Shown in pieces: positions 47,543 to 59,159 of a stretch of 64,000 bases of DNA. Location of the stretch: contig JABMLP010000006.1 in assembly GCA_013176395.1 (NCBI GenBank), positions 620,001 to 684,000 on the forward strand. Direction: 5' to 3'. The notes under the pieces were generated by a model. That model saw only the letters and a list, made by a program, of their open reading frames with translations, had not been told where the DNA came from and did no database searches. Made by a program: the position numbers and the translations under genes. Each line of letters starts with the position of its first letter. Position 1 is the first letter of the stretch. Origin of the DNA: Venturia oleaginea (lineage: Eukaryota > Ascomycota > Dothideomycetes > Venturiales > Venturiaceae).

Positions 47543-47854
47543 ATGCAACTCACCATCCCTACGCTTGTTACAGCGATGAGTTTGCTCTTCACGAGCACTA
47601 CTTTAGCCGACGGCCCAGGTTCCGTTTACTGTAAAAATTCTCCGGCAGAATGTGTTCATGGTATTCCAAACTCAACATGGAGACGTGTAAGTAGTATACC
47701 TTCCCCTATCTAGTAGGTAATACACTGCTAAGAATCCTATCTATAGTGCAAGGAAGATGTGTGCAGTTCGGGTTCAAACTGTAACGGGAGGAAGAGAAAT
47801 CATTGCTGTTGGAACGTAGCCATAGGTGGTAACGACGCCTATTGTGAAATTTGA
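47543..47854 (+). CDS. Small cysteine-rich secreted protein, effector candidate (83 aa)
   Basis: Exons are 47543-47686 and 47747-47854. The 60-bp intron (GTAAGT to CTATAG, branch TGCTAAG) lies in phase 0 directly before a Cys-Lys pair. A signal peptide of about 22 residues (MQLTIPTLVTAMSLLFTSTT, cut near Ala-Asp) precedes a mature protein of about 60 residues with eight cysteines in the spacing C-x6-C-x11-C-x4-C-x5-C-x7-CC-x11-C, enough for four disulfides. It is small, basic-to-neutral and without a transmembrane segment. No family is recognised. Such proteins are commonly secreted effectors, antimicrobial or hydrophobin-like molecules; the role here is inference. It escapes simple gene finders because each exon is short. 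Confidence 0.72.
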
Positions 47855-50132
47855 ACAGGGAAAAGACGTTCGTATACGCGTGTATGTACTTGACGAGACA
47901 AGGGTGGCCTCGACAATCATCGCTAGTGTTTTCTAATCTACGAATCTACTTCATTTGCCTCCAGATCTCTCGTACAAAATTTAGCCGTGTACTGATCGCT
48001 TGTCTACAACTTCGCACAGAATTCACGGTAGTATGGATCTGGTGAGTCGTTTTGACTGGTGGGAGATGCATGTGATGACGTGGACTTAGACCTTTCGAAG
48101 TAACTCTAATAATGGTTGGAGTGCCTTGACGAGAAGAAGTCATAGTGGTGAAGAATCAAGTGGGGATGATTGGCGAGCGATGCTTGTGATTGATGCCCAG
48201 CAATCTTCACGTGTGGCTCTGCTTCTTCTAGAAGTGTGCCCTTGCATCACGCTAGAGTGCTATGGTGCTGGGCTCTGGCACCAACTGGCGGTGCTTCCTG
48301 TCGAGAATTGAATTGGAAAATTGATCAATTTATTGCGGATTTATTGATTTGAAGTCCCTCGACGCAGAAAGCATCACGGTCCCTCATGGAAAGTGCAGTC
48401 GGATGATGGTCGGAGGGAGGATTGGATGCAGGTTCGCTGAACGGGGCAGTTGGCAGGAAAGTGCATGGCGTCCTGTTTGTTGGAGATGACTGAGCGCATC
48501 TTCTGCAAGGCGTTGACCATGGCGCAGCTGATCCAAAGTAGAAGGCCGTGTGCGAGTCGTGGACGGACCTATGCCAGGTCCATTCGCAGCTCCGACAGCG
48601 TTGACTGTTACACTCGCAGCTCGAGTGTTACACCACCTTGCTCGCTGCTCAGTGAAAAGGGCGTTCTTCAGCACATTCAGACGGGAGCTGACTCGTATTC
48701 TCCTACGATGCTTGTGGCTAGCCTGAGTGAGCTGTGGACGTGGGTGAAGAAAGATGAAGGCTGAGCATCATTGGAACATCTGTCGTAGGGAGGGAATCTT
48801 TGAGACCATCTCACAGTCGGGTAGGAGGCAGGGAGGGAATCGGAGCGATATCTGAAGAGGACTACGGCCGTGCAGAGTTATTCTCTCAACGGCTGGCACT
48901 GCTTGTCGAATCAGAGTGCTTGTAGGCCATGGAAGGCCGATGGAAAGTGAATGGAAGCGCTTGTTCCCTGCTCTCCACCCGCCTCGAAGACCTTGCGTCG
49001 CCCAGCAGAGGCGTGCGAGACTGCGAGTAGCCTATGAGTAAGGACCTTTGTGTACCACCTTGTCCACTGGGAGCCCTCTCTTCTCCTTGCTCCTGTCTGA
49101 GAAAGCCAGAGGGACACTGCAGTTTCCTCCTCACCAAAGACTCGAAACATCGCTGAGCTTCGCGCCTACTGTCATCTAACCTTCACACCACGCCAGCCGC
49201 TCCCTCTCCAGCTTGCGACACTTGACTCCCACGCCCTCCCCATACACGCTCCACCTCACGAAGAAGACCCCTGCGCCCGCCTGAGACGTCGACTCCCTCT
49301 CCGCCCTCACAACCCACACTCCGCACAGCCCAGTCGCCGCGACGGATCGAGAGAAGCATTGCTGTTGCTTGTTTATTGCTCGGTGGAAGCGGGTCGCGAG
49401 TCGTGAGCTTCTGGAAGACTGTGGTGCGCCGACTGCATTGCATCTCACATAGCCGGAGTTGCTCTCTCTGTATTATCGACGGAAAGAGACGTCCTCTAGT
49501 CTTCTTTCCGCCTTCTCAGCTCCTCGGCCGGCGGAATACTGGAGACGGAGATACTCCCTTCTATATCAGATATCGCTTACCGATTCGAGCCATCACGACC
49601 TGCGGCTCTACTTGCACAGAATTGAAATACCACCTACCTACCTACCGACGAAACTTCCCGCGAGACCACCAGCACGCTACATTATCCAATCTTGCTGTCA
49701 CCAGAAGTCAACCAAGCGTGGCGCCATTGCTTCGCGACAATTGGGCTGATCAAGATCAGTCTGTTTCGCACACCAAGGATTGTTCCTGCTACGAGTCGTG
49801 CTTTCTGCACGAGTACGATTAGCAGTCGGCCGTCTGCAGGAAGCCTACCCACAGGTGCAGCAACTTCCCTCGTGGCAGTACATGGACAGCTGCGCTACCA
49901 AGTAAACCACAACTCCTCAATCTATCACAAGCGCGATCCGTTTTCGCCTTCCACCTCGTGGCAATTGCAGGACCTCTTGATTCCCGTGGTTTCAACATTG
50001 AGCAGCGATTCGCGCACAGTTCAAGCACGCCGCTCAATCCCCTTTTGAAGGACTCCCCACCATCTGGCAGCGCATACGCAACACTCCGCCTCTTGCGGAG
50101 GAGAATAGAGTGGAGGACCTCACGCCGTCAAG
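47855..50132. other. Long intergenic region before the phosphodiesterase gene
   Basis: About 2.3 kb. The right half (about 49150-49800) is C/T-rich and includes short CTAC repeats (about 49632-49648), suggesting a long promoter and 5' leader for the phosphodiesterase. Frames on both strands are unsupported. Confidence 0.45.
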
Positions 50133-52952
50133 ATGGACCATGGCGCCTGCAACATCATCTATCTGGACCGACGAGCACGAGAGGAATTGGTACGCAGAGA
50201 TTCACTGTTAGCAACCCGCGATGGCGACGTCGGCAATGATGCCAATCGAACCGAGTATTTCGAGGCGGAAGACGACCAGCTACCTGTGGAAGTGCGATCC
50301 AACCTCGAATCCATACTATCAATATTCAACGAAGGTGTGTGCTATATTCAGACCCTCATGACACGCCCACAACACTGATCCTCATATAGTTCATGTTTGC
50401 CGATCCGGTGGATCATGTCTGTCCAAGCTTTCTGACCTTCAAAAAATCGAAGTCAAAGATAGTGTTCCTACCATCGTGCTCATCGATATCCCCTACGATG
50501 AAGAACAGCATCTGAAGTGCAAGTCACGGGAACAAAGAGCGCCCTCCCCAACCTCCACTCGATCGCGACATACTACCCACGACTATTTGGAGGTCGATGA
50601 GTCAGATGTAATGGATGGTAGCGTTATCTACGGCATGAACCTACTGACACACATTATGGCTGAGATACAGGCAAGGACCATGTCAAAACTGGTCATACCT
50701 GTCGTGGTGCTCAGCGGATTTGAGCGTGAATGGGCTTCGTCTAATCTTCCTTCGCCGAGTGTCCATGGGTCTCAAGTGCTATCGGACACTGTACGCTTGA
50801 CACGATATCTAGATGCCGGCGCCGTCGATGTCCTCACGAGTCCGCTGTCCAGAGACCACGCACAAGGCCTGGCTGTGCATGCGTACAGAACATACAAAGA
50901 GGTTGGAGCATCCGAGGCCGCCTTCCTGGCACAGAAGCGTAATCGCAAGCGGTCATGGGTGGGCGTTGATGACACCAAGCCCTATGCATATCTTCGGGAA
51001 GCTATGGTATCCAATTTGATGGGCCATATCTGCAACCCAGAAACCGTAGGCGAGTCGCATGATCCCAGGTTCGTTCTTCTGTCATGATGTTAATGTGTAT
51101 ATACTAAGCAGACGATTTCAGTGATATCGTGATTGCAGAGGGACGTCATGAAGTAATTGCCGAAGCCATTGGGACTTGGGCCTTCTCTGCGCACGCCTTC
51201 AGCGACGACGAGCTCCTCCATGCCTCTCTGTTGATGCTCGAGCATGCATTGCGGATGCCAGAAGTCGAGCAGTGGCGGATACCTACTGGTTTGTCACTCA
51301 CGGCACCTTGCATATGAGAGAAATTCTTCTGACTGGTATTAGCCGATCTCAAAACCTTCCTACTCGCCAGCAGATATGCCTACAACGAGTTTGTTCTCTA
51401 CCACAATTTTCGCCATGTCGTCGACGTTCTTCAAGCAAGCTTTTATTTCCTCCTCCAGCTAGGCATTTTGCCAGACTACCCACCGAGCGATATACTACAC
51501 ACTGCGGGACCCAAGTCTGCTATCGCCAGTCTCCTCACACCATGTGATGCCCTCACCCTCCTCATCTCTGCCATAGGCCACGATGTAGGCCACCCCGGCG
51601 TCAACAATGCATTTCTCGTTGCTCTCAATGCGCCACTGGCACAACTCTATAACGATCGTTCTGTCCTGGAGTCATTCCATTGCGCGGCATATTCGCAAAT
51701 CCTTCGTCGTTTCTGGCCAGCTTCTTTTAATGATGCTGGAATGCGTAAGCTGATGATCAATTCAATCCTCGCCACGGATATGGGGCTCCATTTCAAGTAC
51801 ATGAAAGATCTAGGTAACCTGCAGGAAAAGTTCGAGAACAACAACAAATCACTGGACGGCTGGAACGTGAAGCTCCTGGAAGAATACCGAGACCTTGCCT
51901 GCGGTTTGTTGATCAAGTGCGCTGACATCAGTAACGTGGTGAGTGCCTTCTTCCGCCTTTGCGTATGGAGCTATACTGATTGTGGTTGACAGGCTCGCAA
52001 GTTTGATGTCGCGTCACAATGGGCGACAATTCTGACGGACGAGTTTTCTAACCAGGGAATCATGGAGCTCGAGCTCAATATTCCCACACAGCTCTTCGGT
52101 GGCCCAACGGTTCGGGATAACATTGTTAAAATGGGCGAATCCCAAATCGGCTTTATGAACATATTTGCGGGTCCACTTTTCGAGTCCGTTACCGCTATAC
52201 TTCCTGCGATGAAGTTCAGTGTGGATGAGATTTCCAACAACAAGGATGTCTGGAAGCAAAAGATGGATGAAGCAAAAGAGAACATGCACCAGGAGCAGGT
52301 TGATGGAGTAGACGGCACACACGACAGCTTGTTTCCTCCCCAAACACCAGGCACGATGGACGGCATGATGAGCCCAATGTCGGGGAGCCATGTTGATCTT
52401 CCAGGAACCAATGCAGCAGCTTTGCCGGGCTCCACGGATGGAACCGACAAGGTAGGAAGCAGTTGCGAAGGCATTCCAGTAGCCTTTTCGCACAAGTCTC
52501 CACCCGTCCCCGGATCGTCTAATGACAAGAAGAAGAAGAAGGAGAGGTTTTCGAGTCGGCTGCGCTCAAAGTCACCAGCGAAGCCAAAGTCTAAGGTCCG
52601 CGATCGCTCTTCATCGAAACACGACCCATTGCGACCACGCACTTCACCTCAGAACAATGACTACGGTTATGATGGCACTGCAAACGGGGTGCCACAACTT
52701 CCACACAAACTCTCACAGCCAGACATACGGTATCCGCATATGAACGGTCATGCCGTGCCCCCAATCGGCAGTGTTGGTAGTGACGACGTGGCGAATAAAG
52801 TAGATTTGTCTTCGGGCACGCCGGGCAAGAATCGCACGAGCCGTTTCGGATTTAGCAAGCTCTTCAAGAAAAGATTTCGAGCAGTGAGCGCCTCCCAGAC
52901 GTCGAGTCCGAGCAGCAAGACCATGGCTGATGATCGTTCCGAGGAAACATGA
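50133..52952 (+). CDS. PDE2: 3',5'-cyclic nucleotide phosphodiesterase, class I (PDE2 type; five exons, 867 aa)
   Basis: Hydrolyses cAMP and so damps PKA signalling. Exons are 50133-50334, 50390-51068, 51122-51288, 51343-51938 and 51993-52952, with introns of 53-55 bp in consistent phases. The N-terminal 330 residues include a regulatory region. The PDEase_I catalytic domain follows with YHNFRHVVDVLQASFY (metal His), LLISAIGHDVGHPGVNN (the HD metal motif), ILATDMGLHFKYMKDL (third metal Asp), LLIKCADISNVARKFD and the ending FGGPTVRDNIVKMGESQIGF (invariant Gln for the purine ring). The last 250 residues are a Ser/Pro/Lys-rich disordered tail ending in a basic segment. Length is in the range of filamentous-fungal high-affinity PDEs. 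Confidence 0.92.
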
Positions 52953-54237
52953 ACGGATTGCTGGTTACGACTTTTCACTCCACTTTATAACGAATTTCAC
53001 CTGTAGAGCTACTTATACTCTGTTATGACAACGAGTGCGCCGATGTCATGGACATGACGCGCAACGATGCAGTACGAATTATTTGCGTGGCCCAAGGCTG
53101 TCATGAGACGCTTCTCAAATGCCAACTACTGGACACTTGTCCACACACAGTCGCCATTGTATTACCTTCAAGCTACATCTCTTTTGCAGTCACCTTAACA
53201 TACCAGCGCTCCGCACCTCAGGTTCTATTCAGTATGTTTGATACACCACAACATCCGAGTCCAACCTTGATGCCCTGCCTCAACACGCATCGCTATTAAT
53301 TGTAGCACTTTTCTGGTCGTCGGCGGGCGACACCAAAATGGGGATGGTGGCTAAGTTTCTCATGGAGTTGGACTGTGTAGATGGCATCGTGCAAGGATAT
53401 CAATACTATCGACGATTCGGATGTACGCTCGCTCCTGGTGGGTTATGAATGTAATGTAAATACTTTCCTCGTGGAAAAGGAAGGGGGCCAGGCTGGAAGA
53501 TGGGGAACTGTAGATGAGAAGGAGGAGGAGGAGGAGGAGGATGCATGGCACAGACCTTTGTACGATTGAGCATAGTAATAAAATAACACGTATTGTATAC
53601 CACAAGTTCGATGCTCTCTCTGTGTTGAGAGGTTCCGCAACGAGGTTCCGGTGATGATTTGTCGCTATGGATGAATGAACGAAAATTGCGGACGGGCGGC
53701 GTGGGGCTTAGTTCGGATCAGGTAGGGTATGTGAGATTCTTCTCTGCTAAGAACATTGATTTCGTTTTTTGTGTTTTAGTACTTGGTGCCTACCGTTATG
53801 GGTAATATTGCGACGGCGCATGGTTTCAGGTGTTTTTTTTTTATGCTTGCGTGCTTGCTGCTGGATGTGAGAGGGGATATGAGGATGAGGATCGGAGAAG
53901 AACACTTTCTTGGTTGTGAGATCACTGGTGTTGGGATGTTTTCTTTTGCTTGGTTGCGGTAATGCTGTTGGTGTGTTTGTGATGTCTTTCTAGTTGTGAT
54001 ATGTGGGTGGGCGAAGGATGATGTTGATAGTTATATAGAGGACGCTGAGGGTTAGATTTCACATCTCTCTCTTCTTCTTACGGGTAATAGTTGTATGAAT
54101 GGGATCGATGTTGGGAAGACTCAATTTTGAGTCATGGTGATTACTATGGAGTGAGAGGATAAATGAGGGCTTTAAGTGAAGTATAAAGAGAGAATGAGAA
54201 ATGAGTATTAACGATTATTATGTAGGCACTATGCTCC
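52953..54237. other. Convergent intergenic region
   Basis: 3' flanks of the phosphodiesterase gene and the ATP-grasp-like gene. It contains a GGA microsatellite (about 53521-53542). No gene is supported. Confidence 0.45.
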
Positions 54238-55935
54238 CTAACCAAAGACTTCTCCGAACAATTCAAAGGGGCGTTTCGCGTTCCATTCCCACCACCAAGG
54301 CCACGGATCTCTGAGATCAAACAGCTCTTCCTTCCATAAAAGCGGCTTCTCGCAAAATAACAGCAGGTCCTCGAAGAACGCCAGGATCGATCCCTCGCCT
54401 GTGAAGACGCGCATGAACGGAAACACGACAAGAGTCAAGAGGGCCGGTAAGAACGAGTACACGCCCCGTAACCTCGTCGCGGGTCGCGGCAAGGATGAAG
54501 AAAGAACCACGGCTTTGCTTTTCCAGGAACTGTCGCTACCTTCATGATGCGCATCGTGACCATCAGATGGTACAAGGCCTGCAATAGCATTCGCGACATT
54601 GGCAGATGATGCCGCGGATATCGTGAGTAATGCTACGCTATTGGCTTGCGGACCAACAGAGCATGAAGTAGCGAAAATGGTATTGCAAGTCCCGATGCTC
54701 GTCACTCTGCCCGAGATCACAAAATCGATACTCAAAAAGGACGAGGTATCCTCGGGTAGGTTATTCGTGAAAGCCTCCGCAAAAGAGAAGAGGGGGCGGT
54801 AGAGTGAGGATGTCGTAGGTATGATTTCTGCTTCTTCGTGACCAGTGATGGTAGGGGTTGGAAGTGACGCAACGAACGCCTTGAGTTCATTGTTGATTAC
54901 GAGGAGGTGCGCTGTGATTTTCTGGCCGGATATAATTTCGCGCATGATCCAAGGGCGGTCGTGTGAAATTGCCATGCCCGCAACGCATTGGTACGTGGCA
55001 TTGCTCGACGATAGCGGTAGAATGACCTTTCCAAAGGTTGTTGCGTGCAAGTGAAAAGCTTGCGCAGGGGAATTCTTGCTGGATGCGGGAGGCGTCATTA
55101 TATCCTGTGGTGGCCAAGTGTAGCGCCTTTTGGCGGAGTCCTCAAAGCCCATTTTCTTCGTTGGTGTTGCGACAGTTGCTTCCGAATCTTCTCCTAATTC
55201 CCATTTTGTGATGTTGCGGTTCGTTGCGAGGAGCTTGTGTATCTCGTCTCGTGAGGTTACGACGTGGTGTGCTGGAGCTCGGATGTCGATTTCGAGTTGC
55301 TCTACGTATTCCGTGAACGCAGATTCATCCGTCAGCATTTCTGATGTGTCGATGTCCATTTGAAGTATGCCAATCGGAGATTGTGCCCGCACAGTCTCGA
55401 TAGCTTGTTGGAAAGCCAGTCCATTGTCCATGAGATCTGAAGGAGGAAATGGAACCCAGATGTCTGGCTTCTCGCGATGGATTACCGACAGTGCTTCTTG
55501 TGCGAGCTCTATACTTCTGGCCGGTTTGGGTTTGAGGAGCAAAGGCACACTGATATCGAATTGGACCTTTAGGCCGAGCAGAACCAATGTTATCCGCCGT
55601 CTCCTCCTTTGTAATTTGTCTCGTAATTTGCGGGTAGTCTTGAAAAAGGTTGAGATGCGTGCATAGGAAGACGTGAGGTTGGTCCCAGTCACATGGTGCC
55701 CGCTTGATTTCAAAGAGCGAGCCAGTGAAGTAGCTGAAGGCAAGGAGCCAGATGTGAGGATGGTTCGGCGGTTTGGGTTCGGCTTAGCGTCTCTGGGAAG
55801 GCGTAGATGGTAGACTCGTCCGTATAGCGAGCAAAGGACTGCAAGAATTGTAGTAAGAGGTAGGCATAGCCATGTCAGTAGAGTTAGGTAAATACGCTTA
55901 TCCATTGTACTGCTAGTGCCATAAAATGCTGTCAT
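54238..55935 (-). CDS. Membrane-anchored, divergent ATP-grasp-like protein (565 aa, intronless)
   Basis: One open frame. Two N-terminal hydrophobic segments are visible (around YLTLLTWLCLPLTTILAVLC), and another lies near residue 500 (FLPALLTLVVFPFMRVF). The middle has the layout of fungal ATP-grasp proteins: RRTILTSGSLPSATSLARSL (Rossmann-like start), EKPDIWVPFPPSDLMDNGLA, and PWIMREIISGQKITAHLLVI, which is where the grasp domain usually has W-I-L-Q-E-F. However, the glycine-rich ATP loop and the metal ligands are not obvious, so activity is doubtful. Start: ATG 55935, with a second candidate at 55905 (MDKRIYLTLLTW) that better matches a membrane anchor; an upstream GTG frame is not used. 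The family assignment is moderate. Confidence 0.6.
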   Translation of the reverse strand: MTAFYGTSSTMDKRIYLTLLTWLCLPLTTILAVLCSLYGRVYHLRLPRDAKPNPNRRTILTSGSLPSATSLARSLKSSGHHVTGTNLTSSYARISTFFKTTRKLRDKLQRRRRRITLVLLGLKVQFDISVPLLLKPKPARSIELAQEALSVIHREKPDIWVPFPPSDLMDNGLAFQQAIETVRAQSPIGILQMDIDTSEMLTDESAFTEYVEQLEIDIRAPAHHVVTSRDEIHKLLATNRNITKWELGEDSEATVATPTKKMGFEDSAKRRYTWPPQDIMTPPASSKNSPAQAFHLHATTFGKVILPLSSSNATYQCVAGMAISHDRPWIMREIISGQKITAHLLVINNELKAFVASLPTPTITGHEEAEIIPTTSSLYRPLFSFAEAFTNNLPEDTSSFLSIDFVISGRVTSIGTCNTIFATSCSVGPQANSVALLTISAASSANVANAIAGLVPSDGHDAHHEGSDSSWKSKAVVLSSSLPRPATRLRGVYSFLPALLTLVVFPFMRVFTGEGSILAFFEDLLLFCEKPLLWKEELFDLRDPWPWWWEWNAKRPFELFGEVFG

Positions 55936-56373
55936 AGCAGCGACGACAGTAATACCAAATGAATGTGTAGTGGGTGAGGAGAAGGACACGATGCGTACGA
56001 CATGGCAGCTCTCTTAACAAGAAAAAATGAAGCGGCAAAGGAATTGCTGATATTGGGCACATAAGGATGCACACATAAGAGTATGGGTGGGTGGCTTCGT
56101 CGGCCCTTAAAGGATGGAAGATATGATATAGCGGTTAATAGTTTGTATCCTAGCGCAGACAGCAGCGAGTAGTGGTTATAATAGGAGTGCTATTGATTAG
56201 CGCGGTTATGGGAGGTTGATATGGACATGGAGTGGTTTTGCATGAGGGAAGTTGCACTAGAAACGCTCCGGAAACTTCGCTTTCTGCTGAGGCAATACGA
56301 GGCAAACCCTTGTCCCTCGAGTCATGGTCACAACTCTTCGCATTTTGATATCGTGACTGCTGCTGTCGAATTT
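55936..56373. other. Intergenic, no gene seen
   Basis: Between the ATP-grasp-like gene start and the end of the DUF952 gene. Only shadow frames. Confidence 0.4.
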
Positions 56374-56815
56374 TCACTCCTGAACTGCGCGTTGGATGAT
56401 TTCTTCCCATGCCTGATCAGCCTTCCTCTCGCATTTGACAACCTCCTTGACCTCCTTCGAGCCCAAAGCATTCGCAAGATGGGCATCATACAGATGCGGA
56501 AAGCATCCATGGGAATTATCATCCCACTTAATTCTGGCTTCCACCCGTTCCAAAGGGATCTTGAGAAGGTAAAGCGTCTGGTTTGCGGCAAAGAAACGAC
56601 CACACGTCCCCGGCACCTGCAAAGTCTCCTGTCAAAACCCGTCTTCTGGGCACCTCGAAGCGGGGGAATTCTAAGCCTACCTGTTCTGGCGTGCTCAAGT
56701 GGATGAAACCATCACGGCGGTCAAGGTCGGAAAGCGGGAGACCTTCGGGCAGAGGGCTTGGATCTGAGTCAAGTATCTTCCAGATGTACTGCGGCAGTGG
56801 GTTCGGTTGCGGCAT
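56374..56815 (-). CDS. DUF952 family protein (two exons, 125 aa)
   Basis: Exons are 56815-56681 and 56616-56374, with a 64-bp intron in phase 0. Exon 1 reads YIWKILDSDPSPLPEGLPLS and then DGFIHLSTPEQ, the family signature. Exon 2 adds CGRFFAANQTLYLLKIPLER and a C-terminal helix, with the YDAHL segment typical of the family. DUF952 proteins are small cytosolic proteins with an ADP-ribosyltransferase-like fold; the biochemical role is not established. Complete length for the family. Confidence 0.85.
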
Positions 56816-57037
56816 TATGACAATTCAAGGTTATAGGATCATGCGAAGGTGAAGCGGGAATGAACGTCCATCGATTCAGGTTCAGCTTTGAGATACTGGC
56901 AGACGGGCACGTGATATATGAATACATCCAGAAAAGAAAACATTGACATTATCCATCAATGGGGTATCTTGTAACGCCGTAACCCAATGCTAATGCCATA
57001 TACGCCAACTCTCTCCCATCATTTATTCAGCCCGCCA

Positions 57038-57888
57038 TCAAAACTGAACAATCATACGCACCAGCTGCCATCCAGCAGGAACTTGACTCGTCGAACGAGG
57101 CATATCAAAGAATGTCTTCGGAGTTCCTGCCGCCCTCGTCATGCCCTTTCTGTTTTCTGCCACTCTGAGCAGGACCACCTCATCGTAGGTCTGATCGTTC
57201 AAATAATTCCATTGATGCCTATCTGGGCCATCCCATCCATCTCCGTGCTTCAAGCAATAGAATTGACGATCCGGTCCTTTCTCGTTGACCTGTCTGACTG
57301 GGATGAGATCTTCGTCGATTCTCGATGCGTGTCGTGGTGATGAATCTACAAATGCAAGGCTCGATCTTTGCGAATCGCGAACGGGCTTCCAGGCATCGAC
57401 CAACAGATACCCACCAGAGATGATTTCTTGCCCCTTCTCTGGGAAGATAGCGAGGATTGTGTCTTTGGCTTCATTTACGGTCTTGTCAATTTGAACAAGT
57501 GGTGAGGCCATACCGGACATTTTCATGGCGTTTTCGTCGAGCGTTTGGTTTTGGTATATCATCACATTGCGGCCGCCAGTTCTAATCAAAAGGTCAGTCA
57601 CATTGTCTCGACTCCGTAAAGCGTAACTTACATTCTTCGTACTCGATCTTCAAGTCCAGAACTCGTTGCCGAAGAGTTCGTCTTGACTATTTGGACACCA
57701 TTGTCGAGCAACTTCCACTCTTGTTCCTGGCCTCTGATATCGGTGATGACACTTCTTCGGCAAGTAAATTCGGCATCGTGCAGATTAATTTCTCTTGGTA
57801 GTCGTTGATCCTCTTCGCCAAACGGGACTTGATAATAGTTGAGCACCGCTGTCGTGTGCTGGCCAGGGATTCTTGGCTTCGAAGTCAT
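57038..57888 (-). CDS. CmcJ/AsaB-like oxygenase-related protein (two exons, 266 aa)
   Basis: Exons are 57888-57632 and 57581-57038, with a 50-bp intron (GTAAGT to GATTAG). Splicing gives RRITGGRNVMIYQN. Family text includes QHTTAVLNYYQVPFGEEDQR near the start, SGGYLLVDAWKPVRDSQRSS, DLIPVRQVN and the characteristic YCLKHGDGWDGPDRHQWNYL segment followed by DEVVLLR. These proteins (cephamycin CmcJ-like, AsaB, NvfI relatives) are often 2-oxoglutarate-dependent oxygenase-like enzymes in fungal secondary metabolism. The substrate is unknown. Neighbours on the same strand (DUF952 and ATP-grasp-like) could hint at a small metabolic group, but spacing and separate promoters make this weak. Confidence 0.84.
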
Positions 57889-59159
57889 ATTTGTCGATTT
57901 GAATAGGCTGAAGCTGCAGATGAAGCATGAGGAACGGCAGCGAAGTGGTTAAATATCAGCCGCATGTAAATGTCCCGTCGCACCTCCGCACTGCTGCATC
58001 GAGGCCTCGCGGCTCAGCGCTATCGCTTATTCTATCCGTACTAGGTCGTTCGTTTGACTTCGAGCCGCAGTAGCATCATTCAGCCACATATTATCGGCAT
58101 ATCTCCTGAGCTGCGCCTAGCATCACGAAGGGCGCATGGTATTGTGCTTACAGTAATGTTCTGGACACTATGGATGTGCGCGAACTTTTCTTTCGAAAAG
58201 ATATGGACGTGTGGTCGCTAGTCCGCCGGCGTATTAGAAGAATTCTAGTCATTCTAGTTTTTACACCCAAGAGGATCTAGAGTACCCTGACAGTGTCCAG
58301 ACTCCAGAACATTACTGCGAGCACAATAAGCTCCCGGCCGAATTTCCTTGATAGGGGTGGGACTGAGATTGTCTGCTGACGTCCTGCTGTGCGTTTTGGA
58401 ACACCCGGTACCATTGCAATTATCGCCTCAATGCATCAGTGAGAGCCTTATAACTGAGGCGATTCCGCATCTGGACAAAGCCTCTTGTTTGTTCAAGGTC
58501 CGGTAAATGTTGGAAGGATGTCAGAAACGCAGTGAGATTGAGCTCGAGAAATCGAGGCCTTCGCCACGCTCGGCAATGCAGGATGGAGCCCCTATATAAG
58601 GAGTCGATCTTCGTTTGCCTTCTGATGGCCCATGACAGGCAGAGACCGACAGGGCTTTGGCATTGAATCAACTTCAGAGCACTCTTGCCTGTTTTGCTGG
58701 CCTTTTGACAATTGACAGCTTCAGTCGGAACTAACGACTTTCCGAAAACAACTTGCTAGAAACCATCCGAGCTTGATATCGAGATGAAGGACTACAAATC
58801 ACAACATCATCCTCGCTCTTTAGACTTCTGGGAAAACGACAATGGATTGATGGCCTTGTTGTGACCACTTCGTGTGTGCAAAGCTTAACTTCGAGCTTAC
58901 GCGTACACGCGTATCAAAAAGGGTTTTGGTGTTTCAAATGCTCCCACGTTCCTCTCGAATAAACGCACAAATGCCAATAGAATAATTCACAATTTGAAGC
59001 CGTTGGAATCCATCGTAAACTTGTTTTAACGCCCAGATCGACGTGGCAGAAACAACAATTTGAAAATTAACAATGGAGGTGGACAGCATAATCTAGATAT
59101 CGAAGCGAGGGCTCCCTGGAGGCAACATTGAAATTGCACCAAGTCTCCTGTCTGTCAGG
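57889..59159. other. Intergenic, possible lost 5' part of the lipase gene
   Basis: No intact gene. A TATA-like TATATAAGG lies at 58594-58602. Lipases of this type normally have an N-terminal exon before the segment found at 59160, but no counterpart was recognised here. Confidence 0.4.

Noticed and set aside
54238..57888. Secondary-metabolite cluster (ATP-grasp-like, DUF952, CmcJ-like)
   Set aside because: Three same-strand enzymes are suggestive, but there is no synthase, regulator or transporter nearby, so a cluster call is not supported.
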